Source: Foetidibacter luteolus (GTDB lineage: Bacteria > Bacteroidota > Bacteroidia > Chitinophagales > Chitinophagaceae). Taken from it: a stretch of DNA of 64,000 nt. How positions within the stretch are numbered: position 1 is the first letter of the stretch; every line of letters begins with the position of its first letter. The stretch covers positions 1-64,000 of the forward strand of contig NZ_VVIP01000072.1 in assembly GCF_009650435.1 (NCBI RefSeq), read 5' to 3'. A program made the translations under genes and the position numbers. Shown here one piece after another: positions 16,798 to 26,300 of this stretch. A model generated the notes under the pieces. It ran no database searches. It saw nothing but the letters and a program-made list of their open reading frames with translations, and was not told the origin of the DNA.

Positions 16798-17655
16798 GTG
16801 AAAAAACAACAACTTATTCTTCTCTTAACTGCGTCAGTTCTTCTCATTGGCCTGTTTTTCTTTGGCCGCACCATACCACGGAAAGAAAGTTCCACAAAAG
16901 AAAACTCCGCCGCAGCATCTTCCGCCTCAGAACCAGCAAGTTCCATTACTACCGATAAGCTGGTTGCGCAGGCCAAAGCTAAATTAACTGCCCAACAGGT
17001 TAATACGGTAAACCGCCTTGAAAAAGGCGTTGTTCGTGGCGATATTAAAACCCAGCAAAAAGAGTCGTTTAAGCAACTGGCCACCTTTTGGGGCGATACC
17101 GTTCACCAACACCTTTTGGGTGCTTATTACCTGGGAGAATCTGCCAAGTTGGAAAATTCTGAAAAAAACCTCAACTTCGCAGCCCGTTTGTTTTTAGATG
17201 ACCTGGTAAGCGAGCATGACCCTGAGATGAAAAAGTGGATGGGGCTGCAAGCTAAAGCTCTTTTGGAAAAGTCGCTGGAAATCAATCCGGCTAACGATTC
17301 CGCTAAAGTTGGAATAGGCGTTTGTTACCTTTACGGCAACATTTCCAATGCCCCTATGCAGGGCATACAACTGATACGGGAAGTGCTGGCTAAAAACCCT
17401 CACCATGTTTACGCCCACATGATTTTGGGCCTCGGTGGGGTAAGAAGCGGGCAGTACGATAAGGCTATTGAACATTTTAACGATGTTTTGAAAGTAGCAC
17501 CGGATAACCTGGAAGCCGCTTTTAACCTGGCTGAAGCGTACGAACAAAAGGGCGACAAGCCCAATGCTGTTAAATGGTATGGAGTTGTTAGAGATAAAAT
17601 ACAAATACCCCAGGCCAAACAGGAAATTGATGAACGTATTAAAGCGTTGCAATAA
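16798..17655 (+). CDS. TPR-repeat protein with N-terminal membrane anchor
   Basis: A 285-residue protein that begins with a GTG codon and one hydrophobic helix (about 5-22, LILLLTASVLLIGLFFFG), then a Ser/Ala-rich linker. The C-terminal half has tetratricopeptide repeats (KALLEKSLEINPANDSAKVGIG, then two more near 200-270). It follows HU by 22 bases and precedes the COX24-type mini-protein and RNase G. It probably acts as a scaffold at the inner membrane; the partners are unknown. Confidence 0.85.
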   Translation: MKKQQLILLLTASVLLIGLFFFGRTIPRKESSTKENSAAASSASEPASSITTDKLVAQAKAKLTAQQVNTVNRLEKGVVRGDIKTQQKESFKQLATFWGDTVHQHLLGAYYLGESAKLENSEKNLNFAARLFLDDLVSEHDPEMKKWMGLQAKALLEKSLEINPANDSAKVGIGVCYLYGNISNAPMQGIQLIREVLAKNPHHVYAHMILGLGGVRSGQYDKAIEHFNDVLKVAPDNLEAAFNLAEAYEQKGDKPNAVKWYGVVRDKIQIPQAKQEIDERIKALQ

Positions 17656-17688
17656 ATACAATTGATAACTAAAAAATTATTTTGAATT

Positions 17689-17784
17689 ATGCCTTGCGGT
17701 AAAAAAAGAAAACGTCATAAAATTGCTACACACAAACGCAAAAAAAGATTAAGAAAGAACCGTCATAAGAAGAAAAATAAGTAG
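17689..17784 (+). CDS. AURKAIP1/COX24-domain mini-protein (mS38/bS22-like)
   Basis: A 31-residue, extremely basic protein that starts MPCGKKRKRHKIATHKRKKR and continues with Lys, Arg and His to the stop at 17784. It matches the AURKAIP1/COX24 domain. In mitochondria that domain is the small-subunit ribosomal protein mS38, and mycobacteria have a similar bS22 at the ribosome. A ribosome-bound role is therefore likely, by homology only. It lies 33 bases after the TPR gene and before a strong terminator. Confidence 0.85.
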   Translation: MPCGKKRKRHKIATHKRKKRLRKNRHKKKNK

Positions 17785-17803
17785 TCTTCTATCAGCTTAT
17801 AAG

Positions 17804-17842
17804 AAAATGCCGGTAGTTAAACCCCGGCATTTTCGTTTTACT
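17804..17842 (+). terminator. Terminator after the mini-protein gene
   Basis: The 10-bp stem AAAATGCCGG / CCGGCATTTT (17804-17813 with 17824-17833) is followed by CGTTTTAC. It closes the HU-TPR-mini-protein unit, so RNase G has its own promoter. Confidence 0.85.
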
Positions 17843-18017
17843 TAACGGTTATTGCATTTCAGTTCTACTGCTTCTCCCGCAACTTTTACCTTTTCCTTTA
17901 TCAGCAACAAGTGGCAGGATGGTGTGGATTGATCGTTATGTTTCGCCATGCGTCACCGCATTTATTGCCGGCCAGGTTTTCATTCGACAGTTTGTCTCAT
18001 TTTAAAAGTTGCATTTT

Positions 18018-19568
18018 GTGAATAAAGAATTAATTATTAATGCTGCCCCCACCGGTGTTGAAATTGCACTGCTGGAGGATAAAAAGCTGGTTGAGCTGCA
18101 CCACGAAAGGGCAGATGCCAGTTTTGCCGTGGGAGACCTTTACCTGGGTAAGGTAAAGAAGCTTATTCCCGGGCTCAATGCTGCATTTGTGGATGTGGGA
18201 TTTGAAAAAGATGCCTTTCTTCATTATACCGATTTAAGCCCTTTTGCCCGCTCTATTTTAAAGTTTACCCAAATGTCTATGGTAGATAAATCGGAGCATG
18301 GCTTTGATTTTACCAAATTTGAAATAGAGCCGGAAATTATAAAAACCGGTAAAATAAACGAGGTTCTTAATGGCAAGCCCAATATACTGGTGCAGATTTT
18401 AAAAGAGCCCATTGCCGCCAAAGGCCCGCGCCTTAGCTGCGAAATATCCCTGCCCGGCCGCTTTGTAGTGGTTACCCCTTTTAACGATATTGTTGCCGTA
18501 TCTAAAAAAATTCATTCTTCCGACGAAAGAAAACGCCTTCACAAGATTGTTGAAGCCATTAAGCCAAAGAATTTTGGTGTAATTGTACGCACCGCCGCCG
18601 AAGGAAAAAATACAGCCGAGCTTCACGAAGATTTACTGGCGCTTATTGATACCTGGAGGCAAATTCAAAAAAACCTTCGGGGCGCGGAAGCCCCTGCCAA
18701 AATACTCAGCGAGCAGGATAAAACTACCAGTATACTCCGCGACCTGCTGAGCGAAGATTTTAACCGTATAATTACCAACGATAAAAACATATACAACGAT
18801 ACCCGCAGCTATATACACAAAATAGCGCCGGATAAATCTGAAATTATTTCGTTGTACAACAACGGTATACCCGTATTTGACCAATACGGCGTTACCCGCC
18901 AGGTAAAGTCTTCCTTTGGCAAAACTGTAAACCTGCCCAGCGGCGCTTACCTTATCCTCGAACATACCGAAGCGCTGCATGTAGTTGACGTAAACAGCGG
19001 CTACAAAAGCGTTAGCAACAACCAGGAAGAAAACGCGTTGGAAACCAACCTGGAAGCTGCCGAAGAAATTGCCCGCCAATTACGCCTCAGGGATATTGGC
19101 GGCATCATTGTGGTGGACTTTATTGATATGAAGCTGCCCGATAACAAGCGCAAACTACAGGAAGCCATGGAAGGTTTTATGCGTAGCGACAGGGCCAAAC
19201 ATGCCGTACTGCCCATTTCAAAATTCGGGCTCATGCAAATTACCAGGCAACGCATGCGGCCGGAAGTTACCATCAACACGTCCGAAAATTGCCCAAGCTG
19301 CAATGGTACCGGCAAAGTATCTTCTACCCTGTTGCTGGAAGATGAAATTGAAAAACGCCTGCATTACCTGGTTACACACCAGCACAAAAACCTTACTTTA
19401 ATGGTGCACCCCATCCTTCATTCGCACCTTACCAAAGGCATTTTTTCATCCATCAAAAGAAAATGGCGCAAGAAGTACAAAACCAAAATGGATATTAAGG
19501 CCAATACAGATTATTATCTTACTGAGTTTCACTTTTATGATGCAAACGAAGAAGAAATTAAGCTATAA
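18018..19568 (+). CDS. rng: Ribonuclease E/G family endoribonuclease
   Basis: A 516-residue RNase G-type enzyme that cuts single-stranded RNA in rRNA processing and mRNA decay. An S1-like domain (about 35-130) is followed by the RNase H-like catalytic region with aspartates at about 324 (HVVDVNSG) and 367 (VVDFIDMK), and a Zn-link motif CPSCNGTG at 425-432 that joins protomers. There is no long C-terminal scaffold, so RNase G rather than full RNase E. I chose GTG at 18018 (MNKELIINA), the usual family start, over a TTG three codons earlier. Confidence 0.95.
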   Translation: MNKELIINAAPTGVEIALLEDKKLVELHHERADASFAVGDLYLGKVKKLIPGLNAAFVDVGFEKDAFLHYTDLSPFARSILKFTQMSMVDKSEHGFDFTKFEIEPEIIKTGKINEVLNGKPNILVQILKEPIAAKGPRLSCEISLPGRFVVVTPFNDIVAVSKKIHSSDERKRLHKIVEAIKPKNFGVIVRTAAEGKNTAELHEDLLALIDTWRQIQKNLRGAEAPAKILSEQDKTTSILRDLLSEDFNRIITNDKNIYNDTRSYIHKIAPDKSEIISLYNNGIPVFDQYGVTRQVKSSFGKTVNLPSGAYLILEHTEALHVVDVNSGYKSVSNNQEENALETNLEAAEEIARQLRLRDIGGIIVVDFIDMKLPDNKRKLQEAMEGFMRSDRAKHAVLPISKFGLMQITRQRMRPEVTINTSENCPSCNGTGKVSSTLLLEDEIEKRLHYLVTHQHKNLTLMVHPILHSHLTKGIFSSIKRKWRKKYKTKMDIKANTDYYLTEFHFYDANEEEIKL

Positions 19569-19570
19569 AA

Positions 19571-19602
19571 ATAAAACCCGCGAAATGCGGGTTTTATTTT
19601 TA
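19571..19602 (+). terminator. Terminator after rng
   Basis: The 9-bp stem AAAACCCGC / GCGGGTTTT has a 5-base loop and is followed by ATTTTTAT. A-rich flanks make it plausible in both directions. Confidence 0.9.
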
Positions 19603-19610
19603 TAGCTTCT

Positions 19611-19672
19611 TTTTTGTAGCCCGGCTTTGTTGCTGCTATTGTGCTGCCGTTGCGTCGCACTCTTCAGGGCTT
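19611..19672 (+). repeat. Dispersed repeat B, copy 5
   Basis: TTTTTGTAGCCCGGC arm followed by CGTTGCGTCGCACTCTT at 19648-19664. The right end departs from consensus after CTCTT. It lies between rng and the TlpA-like gene. Confidence 0.8.
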
Positions 19673-19721
19673 TGTTCGCTACCCGGCAATGTGCAGCAGG
19701 CTTTAAATATGCCGGCCACCG

Positions 19722-20849
19722 TTACTGAATCACTTCGCCCAGCTTTCTTTCCAATTCCGGCCCGCGCAGGTTATTGGCGATAATTTTACCAGAGGGGTCT
19801 AACAGCACATTAAATGGTATACCCTGAAACTGGTATGCTGCAACAGCCGCACTCTCCCAATATTTTAGGTCGCTCATGTGGCTCCAGCCAAGGTTGTCTT
19901 TCTTAATTGCCGATAACCAGGCAGCTTTATCATTATCAAGGGATACACCGAGTATGGTAAAGTTTTTGTCTTTAAACTTGTTATAAGCAGCCACTACATT
20001 AGGGTTTTCCTGCCGGCAGGGCCCGCACCAGCTTGCCCAGAAATCAACCAGTACATATTTGCCTTTAAAAGCGCTTATGCTTAACGGCTTGCCGTTTACA
20101 TCCTGCATTTTCAGGTCTGGCGCCTGCTGGTTAAGCAGTGCATAGGGCGGCGCCTGCTGCGGCTGGGATTGCGTGGTAAGCATTGCTTTTAACTTTGCCA
20201 GGCCCGCATGTTCTTTGTGCTTATTGGCCAATGTGATAGCTATGGGTTTCATTTCTTCCGGCTGCATGTAGCGACTGCCGATAATGAGGCCATAATAGGC
20301 GGCAGTGGGGCTTGCTTCGTTCTCAATAAAGCGTTTTACCAGGCCGTTTAATACATTCTGTTCCGTTTCCCGTTTAATATCCAGTAACCGCAAAGTGCTG
20401 TCCATTCCGGGTTTTCTCCTGGTGCTGTCAATGGCAACGTAGGTAGAATACAGAATAGAATCTTTTTTACCGTACTCTTCAAAAAAACTGTACAGGTTTT
20501 TAGTGGCTTCAGAGCCTTTAACCTGCGGCGCCCGATAGTTATTGCCATCTATAGAAATCTTGATATCGTCGCCGTCGTTTATAACGATTACCTGTGGGCC
20601 TTTGTCGAAAGTTAACCTGTACAAGCCCTCTTCCTTTGCCATGGATTTAAGTTCGTAACTGCCATCGGGTTTCAAAGTGGCAGAATCAACCGCTATTGGC
20701 TGGTCTCCTTCAAAAGGCAATTGTTCCAGGATGATTGTTTTGGCAGGCAGGTTGGTTATTTTTCCACTAACCACAAATGGGCCCTGCTTTTTGGGCTTGC
20801 ATGCCACAAACAGCGAAGCCAGTATTAACACTGAAAAAATCTTTTTCAT
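19722..20849 (-). CDS. TlpA-like thiol-disulfide oxidoreductase lipoprotein
   Basis: A 375-residue periplasmic lipoprotein. The lipobox is LFVAC (Cys at about residue 17). A DUF4369-type beta domain (about 25-125) is followed by a helical linker and a C-terminal thioredoxin fold with the redox motif WASWCGPCRQE near residue 265. Such proteins reduce disulfides in the periplasm, for cytochrome maturation or stress repair. The frame is open 56 codons upstream, but the signal peptide MKKIFSVLILASLFVAC fixes the start at 20849. No terminator is seen downstream. Confidence 0.9.
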   Translation of the reverse strand: MKKIFSVLILASLFVACKPKKQGPFVVSGKITNLPAKTIILEQLPFEGDQPIAVDSATLKPDGSYELKSMAKEEGLYRLTFDKGPQVIVINDGDDIKISIDGNNYRAPQVKGSEATKNLYSFFEEYGKKDSILYSTYVAIDSTRRKPGMDSTLRLLDIKRETEQNVLNGLVKRFIENEASPTAAYYGLIIGSRYMQPEEMKPIAITLANKHKEHAGLAKLKAMLTTQSQPQQAPPYALLNQQAPDLKMQDVNGKPLSISAFKGKYVLVDFWASWCGPCRQENPNVVAAYNKFKDKNFTILGVSLDNDKAAWLSAIKKDNLGWSHMSDLKYWESAAVAAYQFQGIPFNVLLDPSGKIIANNLRGPELERKLGEVIQ

Positions 20850-20944
20850 ATAATTCGTTTCCTGGTTTTTGTTGATTAAATACAAGGCTTTTACGACCAT
20901 TTTTGCCGCCTTCACTGCGAGACTACAGCCGCCATAATAACCGA

Positions 20945-20975
20945 ACGATGAAGTGCTTGCGACGCAAGGGACGAT
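20945..20975 (-). repeat. Degenerate repeat B, copy 6 (inverted)
   Basis: CTTGCGACGCAAGGGACGATGCC resembles the reverse complement of the B core but lacks the GTACAAGAG part. With copy 5 it flanks the TlpA-like gene in opposite orientation. Confidence 0.5.
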
Positions 20976-21070
20976 GCCCATAGTTGTGTCGCTGGTATCT
21001 AAATCGTGAGTCGTCAATGGTGAATCGCAAGTGGGGAAGGAACCACATTTTTTATCGTGTATACCACCTA

Positions 21071-22513
21071 TTACTTTAGCTTTTCTTCCAGCAACCCAGT
21101 CACCACTTTGGGGTCTGCCTTGCCCTTGCTTATTTTCTTTACTTCCCCAACAAACAGGCCAATCAGCCCTTTTTTTCCCTTTTTGTATTCGGCCACTTTA
21201 TCCGGCATTTTGTTTATCACTGCATCTACCCAACCCGTTATTTCGCTGCTATCGCTAACCTGCAGCAGGTTAAGCGCCGTTGCGGTTTCCAGTGCCGGGG
21301 CCGAACCAGTTGCAAGTAACGCCGGCATTAGCTTAGAAGATGCTGCGGAAAAGTTAATCTTTCCCTCATCAACAAGCTGTATCATTTCGGCCAGGCGTTG
21401 CGGCGCCAGGCTGAAATCGGCTATATGCAGTTTATGTTCATGCAAATAATGGCGTATGGGGCCGTTCATCCAGTTGGCCGCGGCCTTATAGTTGGTAGTT
21501 AACTGTATAACCGCGTTAAAATAATCGGCGGTTTCTTTTTCCAGGCAAAGCTGCTGTGCATCATATTCACCAAGGCCCAACTGCTGGTAATGAAGAGATA
21601 ATTGCTCCGGTAAAGCAGGCAGTTTTTGCCTGATGCCTTCTATAAACTCATCTGTCAGGTAAAACGGCGGCAGGTCAGGCTCCGGAAAATAACGGTAATC
21701 GTTGGCCTCTTCCTTATCCCTTATGGCAAAAGTGGTATCGGTTGCCGCATCAAAACTCCTGGTTTGCTGCACAATAACGCCTCCGCTCTCAACCACATTT
21801 ATCATTCGCTCAATCTCGTATTCAATGGCTTTCTTAACGTTGCGTATGGAGTTTAGGTTCTTCACCTCTACTTTGGTACCCAGCTTCGTTTCGCCCTTCA
21901 GTCGTATGGAAACATTCGCATCGCAACGCAGGCTGCCTTCTTCCATATTGCCATCGCAAACCTCAATCCAGCGCACCAGTTTTCGCAGTTCTGTAATGTA
22001 TTGGTAAGCTTCGTCGGCGCTCTTAAGGTCGGGCTCTGTTACAATTTCCACCAGCGGCACACCGGCACGGTTATAATCCACGCAGGTATTGTTATCATCA
22101 ATATCGTGTATGCTTTTGCCGGCATCTTCCTCCATGTGTATGCGGTTCAACTGTACGTTTCGCTTACCTTCTGCCGTATGTATGGCCACATGCCCACCTT
22201 TGCAGATAGGGGCTGTATGCTGCGATACCTGGTAGCCCTTAGGCAAATCCGGGTAGAAATAATTTTTTCGGGCAAAATAGTTGTACCGCTCTATTTCGCA
22301 ATTGCAGGCAAGTCCTATTCTTATAGCCAGTTCTACGGCTTTCTTATTGGTTTTAGGCAATGTGCCCGGATGGCCAAGTGTTATAGCGCTAACATGGGTA
22401 TTAGGGCTACCGCCAAAAGCAGCACTATCCCCACAGAATAACTTGCTTTCAGTTTGCAACTGTGCATGTACCTCCAGCCCAATAACAGCCTCGTATTTAT
22501 CGTGATAACTCAT
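21071..22513 (-). CDS. gatB: Aspartyl/glutamyl-tRNA amidotransferase subunit B
   Basis: A 480-residue GatB of usual length. It binds misacylated Glu-tRNA(Gln) or Asp-tRNA(Asn) and passes ammonia from GatA to amidate the amino acid. The N-terminal GLEVHAQLQTESKLFCG, the signature RKNYFYPDLPKGYQ (about 85-98), the phosphoryl-transfer cradle and the C-terminal GatB/Yqey domain (about 330-480) are all visible. gatA and gatC are not in the window. Its promoter box is 27 bases upstream. Confidence 0.97.
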   Translation of the reverse strand: MSYHDKYEAVIGLEVHAQLQTESKLFCGDSAAFGGSPNTHVSAITLGHPGTLPKTNKKAVELAIRIGLACNCEIERYNYFARKNYFYPDLPKGYQVSQHTAPICKGGHVAIHTAEGKRNVQLNRIHMEEDAGKSIHDIDDNNTCVDYNRAGVPLVEIVTEPDLKSADEAYQYITELRKLVRWIEVCDGNMEEGSLRCDANVSIRLKGETKLGTKVEVKNLNSIRNVKKAIEYEIERMINVVESGGVIVQQTRSFDAATDTTFAIRDKEEANDYRYFPEPDLPPFYLTDEFIEGIRQKLPALPEQLSLHYQQLGLGEYDAQQLCLEKETADYFNAVIQLTTNYKAAANWMNGPIRHYLHEHKLHIADFSLAPQRLAEMIQLVDEGKINFSAASSKLMPALLATGSAPALETATALNLLQVSDSSEITGWVDAVINKMPDKVAEYKKGKKGLIGLFVGEVKKISKGKADPKVVTGLLEEKLK

Positions 22514-22539
22514 GTATGAACGGCGTCTTTAAAAGTTAG

Positions 22540-22547
22540 CAAAGGTA
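22540..22547 (-). promoter_or_regulatory. Putative -7 element for gatB
   Basis: TACCTTTG on the minus strand matches TAnnTTTG exactly, 26-27 bases before the gatB ATG. Confidence 0.5.
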
Positions 22548-22607
22548 TTTGTTTACCGCCATAGTTGGGAAGGTGAGTAAGCTGGCAGGAAATACAAATA
22601 AATAATT

Positions 22608-22712
22608 TTGGGCGCCTGCTAAAGCACCGGGCTATCCGCTGCTACTCCGCCACAAAGCCGCCACACATTACCATCAGCGGGGTATCCGCTTCTATCCCTG
22701 GCGCGGGGCAGC
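22608..22712 (-). repeat. Degenerate repeat A (inverted), copy 3
   Basis: GGCTATCCGCTGCTACTCCGCC and GCGGGGTATCCGCTTCTATCCCT match the reverse complement of repeat A, but both ends and the middle have decayed. Confidence 0.65.
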
Positions 22713-22774
22713 ACAGCCTGACTATTGGCGAACTTTTTTTATATGGAAATAATTGTAAAAAGCTTCTGTTTTGC

Positions 22775-23218
22775 ATGCAGCAGTTGAAAATTTTCTTTCA
22801 ATTTATAATTCTTGCAGTCTTTCAGTTACTAACACTGCATGTATTCTTTCAAAGAATAGAGGAACTTGAACAACCCAGAAAAATACCCCACATGCTGACA
22901 ATGTTTCTCCCTTCTTTAGATAAAAAGAAAAACGTTTATAGTGAATCCGGCTTCCTTAAAAGTATCCGTCACAAATCCATCATTCACATAAACTTAACTG
23001 GCGAAATAAAAGAAGATGATAAGATTTTTGAAATCATACAACTGGAGGCCAGAAGACTTATGTACACACGTGATACCACTCACATTATTAAAGTTCGTTT
23101 TTGTGATGAGAACACTTATGGCCAGTTTATACAACTTGTGAATATGATGGTAGAAGACAGGCATAAAAGATATGCTTTTATTAATGATGACTTTTACATT
23201 TTAGGGGGCAATCCGTAG
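22775..23218 (+). CDS. Small membrane-anchored protein of unknown function
   Basis: A 147-residue protein with one N-terminal membrane helix (about 7-25, FFQFIILAVFQLLTLHVFF) and a soluble C-terminal domain. The part IHINLTGEIKEDDKIFEI...TTHIIKVRFCDENTYGQFIQLVNMM is faintly like the periplasmic domain of ExbD-type proteins, but I would not call it one. It stands alone between gatB and nrdJ, opposite in strand to both. Codon use looks A/T-richer than its neighbours, which may hint at transfer or low expression. The function is unknown. Confidence 0.6.
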   Translation: MQQLKIFFQFIILAVFQLLTLHVFFQRIEELEQPRKIPHMLTMFLPSLDKKKNVYSESGFLKSIRHKSIIHINLTGEIKEDDKIFEIIQLEARRLMYTRDTTHIIKVRFCDENTYGQFIQLVNMMVEDRHKRYAFINDDFYILGGNP

Positions 23219-23272
23219 CCACATTTAAGAAGAGAAGATCATCAGAAATACGTTTTTGTTCAATAGAGTACA

Positions 23273-23325
23273 GAACGTTGAAGTGAGTGACACAACAGGC
23301 GATGCCATAAAATACCACAGCCGAC
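23273..23325 (-). repeat. Dispersed repeat B, copy 7 (GTGTCAC subtype, inverted)
   Basis: AAGTGAGTGACACAACAGGC followed by GATGCCATAAAATACCACAG. A nearly identical block lies at 41951-41990. It sits just left of the nrdJ terminator. Confidence 0.8.
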
Positions 23326-23331
23326 CCCAAA

Positions 23332-23365
23332 AAACAAAAAAGCCACCCGTAAGGGATGGCTTTTT
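23332..23365 (-). terminator. Terminator of nrdJ
   Basis: AAAAAGCCA / TGGCTTTTT with an inner CCC / GGG pair and a GTAA loop, ending in T-runs on the minus strand, 30 bases beyond the nrdJ stop. Confidence 0.85.
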
Positions 23366-23394
23366 ATATAAAAGCAATAGTAATGAGCAATTAA

Positions 23395-26300
23395 TTAGCT
23401 ACAACCCAAACTGTTACCGCAATTCAAGCATTTATAGCATGTACCGCTGCGTACGGTTATATGGCCGCACACATTACAAGCCGGGGCATCACTTTGCATG
23501 TTTTTAGCCGCAGCGTTCATGGCATCAAGACCGGCTTCAGCCTTAACCGCGGTTTTTTGCGCTTTGTGCTGGTGAACCTGCTGGGCTGCCGGTGCCGGTG
23601 CTGTTACGCGTATATTGCTAAGCTCGGGTTTGCCGATTAAGGTAACATCGCCCTCGTCACCGGTATTGCCAACCTGCGGGCGGTCAATCACGTGTACAAG
23701 GTCTGTCCTGTCGAGGTATTCGTAAGCCAGTGCACGGAACACAAAGTCAACCAGGGATGTTGTGGTCTTTATGTTCGGGTGGTCAACCATGCCTGCTGGT
23801 TCAAACTTGGTGAACACGAATTTCTCCACAAATTCTTCCAGCGGCACACCATACTGCAGGCCAACTGAAACAGCTATGGCAAAGCAGTTCATCAGGCTGC
23901 GCAGGGTAGAACCTTCTTTGGCAAGGTCTATAAATATTTCGCCCAAGGTACCATCGTTGTATTCGCCTGTACGGAGGAACAATACCTGCCCGCCAATTTT
24001 TGCTTTTTGGGTAAACCCACGGCGTTTAGCCGGCAGGGACTTACGCTCTACAATACGTGACAAAGCACGTTTGAGTGAAGTATCGGTAGAAGCCTGCATG
24101 CGTTTGGTTACTTCATCCAGCAACTCTTCTACAGTAAGCTTGCTCATGTCAACTATGTTTGACTCGGGTAGCGCCACTGTGGCTTCTTCCTTTTTATCTT
24201 CCTGGCTTTCTGCTTTTTTCTTTTTATCGCTCTTGTTGCTCAGCGGCTGGCTCAATTTGCTGCCGTCGCGGTACAAAGCGCAGGCTTTAAGGCCCAGTTG
24301 CCAGCTAAGCAGGTAAGAGTCAGCAATTTCTTCAATAGAGGCTTCGTGTGGCAGATTAATGGTTTTGGATATGGCGCCGCTAAGGAAAGGCTGGCAGGCA
24401 GCCATCATTTTAATATGCCCATGCGCATGAATATAACGCTCGCCTTTTTTACCACACTTGTTGGCACAGTCAAAAACAGGCAGGTGCTCTTCCTTCAGGT
24501 AAGGGGCTCCCTCAACCGTCATAGTGCCACAAACATAATCATTAGCCGCATCTACCTGCTCGTCTGTAAAGCCCAGTGCTTCCAGCAGGTTAAAGCTCCA
24601 GTCATTGTATTGTTCCGGGGTAAAGCCCAGCCTTTCCAGGCAGGCCTCGCCCAGGGTAAATTTGTTGAATACAAAGCTTATTTCAAATGCACTTTTGGCG
24701 GCATTATTCAGTTTCTTAATTTCTTCGGCAATAAAACCTTTCTCACTCAGCGTTTGCGGGTTAATAAACGGGGCACCCTCAAAGCTGGCAGCGCCAACCG
24801 CGTATTTGGTAATAGCGTCAATTTGCTTTTCTGTATAACCCAGGTTTTTAAGTGCTGCGGGCACGCTCTGGTTAATTATTTTAAAATAACCGCCACCGCT
24901 GAGTTTTTTAAATTTCACCAACGCAAAATCAGGCTCAACACCGGTGGTGTCGCAATCCATTACCAGGCCAATGGTACCTGTAGGTGCTATAACGGTGGTT
25001 TGCGCATTGCGATAGCCGAATTTTTCTCCCAGTTGCACAGCATCGTCCCAGGCCTTGGTAGCGGCTTTCAACAGGTTATCAGGGCAGTACTTAGCGTTAA
25101 TGCCTACTGGCTTTACGCTAAGGCCTTCATAAGCCTCTGAAGCATCGTATGCTGCGGCACGGTGGTTACGCATAACACGCAGCATATCTGCTTTATTTTC
25201 TTCGTATTTAGCAAAGGGGCCCAGTATTTCGGCCAGCTCAGCAGAAGTTTTATAAGCAATACCCGTCATAATAGCGCTGATAGCGCCGGCAATGCCACGG
25301 GCTTCTTCACTGTCGTAAGGTATCCCACTCACCATCAATACAGTGCCCAGGTTGGCAAAACCAAGTCCCAGTGTTCTGTAGTCGTAAGACAGTTGTGCCA
25401 CTTCTTTGGAAGGGAACTGCGCCATCAGCACAGAAACTTCCAGCACAACCGTCCACAGGCGGCAGGTATATTCAAAACCTTCTATATCAAATTCATTCTT
25501 TTCCTTATCAAAAAACTTAATCAGGTTGGCAGAAGCCAGGTTGCAGGCCGTATTATCCAGGAACATGTACTCGCTACAGGGGTTAGACGCATTGATGCGG
25601 CCACCCTGCGGGCAGGTATGCCATTCGTTAATAGTGGTATCATATTGCGTGCCTGGGTCAGCGCAACGCCAGGCTGCGTAAGAAATTTGGTTCCACACTT
25701 CCCTGGCTGGCACTTTTTTCATTACACGGCCATCAGTACGGGCCTTTAATTCCCAATCTTCATTTTTTTCAAGTTTTTCAAAAAATTCGTTGGGTATGCG
25801 TACGGAGTTATTAGAGTTTTGGCCTGAAACTGTAAGGTAAGCTTCTCCTTCGTAGTGGTTATCGTAACCAGCCTCTATAAGGGCGCCTACTTTCTTTTCT
25901 TCTTCTACCTTCCAGTTAATAAAATTCATTATTTCGGGGTGGTCCAGGTCAAGGCACACCATTTTAGCCGCACGGCGGGTGGTACCTCCACTTTTAATAG
26001 CGCCGGCTGCACGGTCGCCTATTTTCAAGAAACTCATTAAACCGCTGGATGTACCGCCGCCGCTCAGTTTTTCACCTTCACCGCGTATTTGGGAAAAGTT
26101 AGTACCAACACCAGAACCATATTTAAAAATCCTTGCTTCCCTAACCCACAGGTCCATGATACCGCCATCATTAACCAGGTCATCGCTAACGCTTAAAATA
26201 AAACAGGCATGTGGCTGGGGCCGCTCATAAGCGTTTTCAGATTTTTTCAGTTTTGCATCAACCGGGTCCACATAATAATGGCCCTGTGGTTTACCGGTAA

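Noticed and set aside
24298..25140. A 280-codon open frame antisense to nrdJ
   Set aside because: Fully inside nrdJ, with low-quality composition and no recognisable motif.
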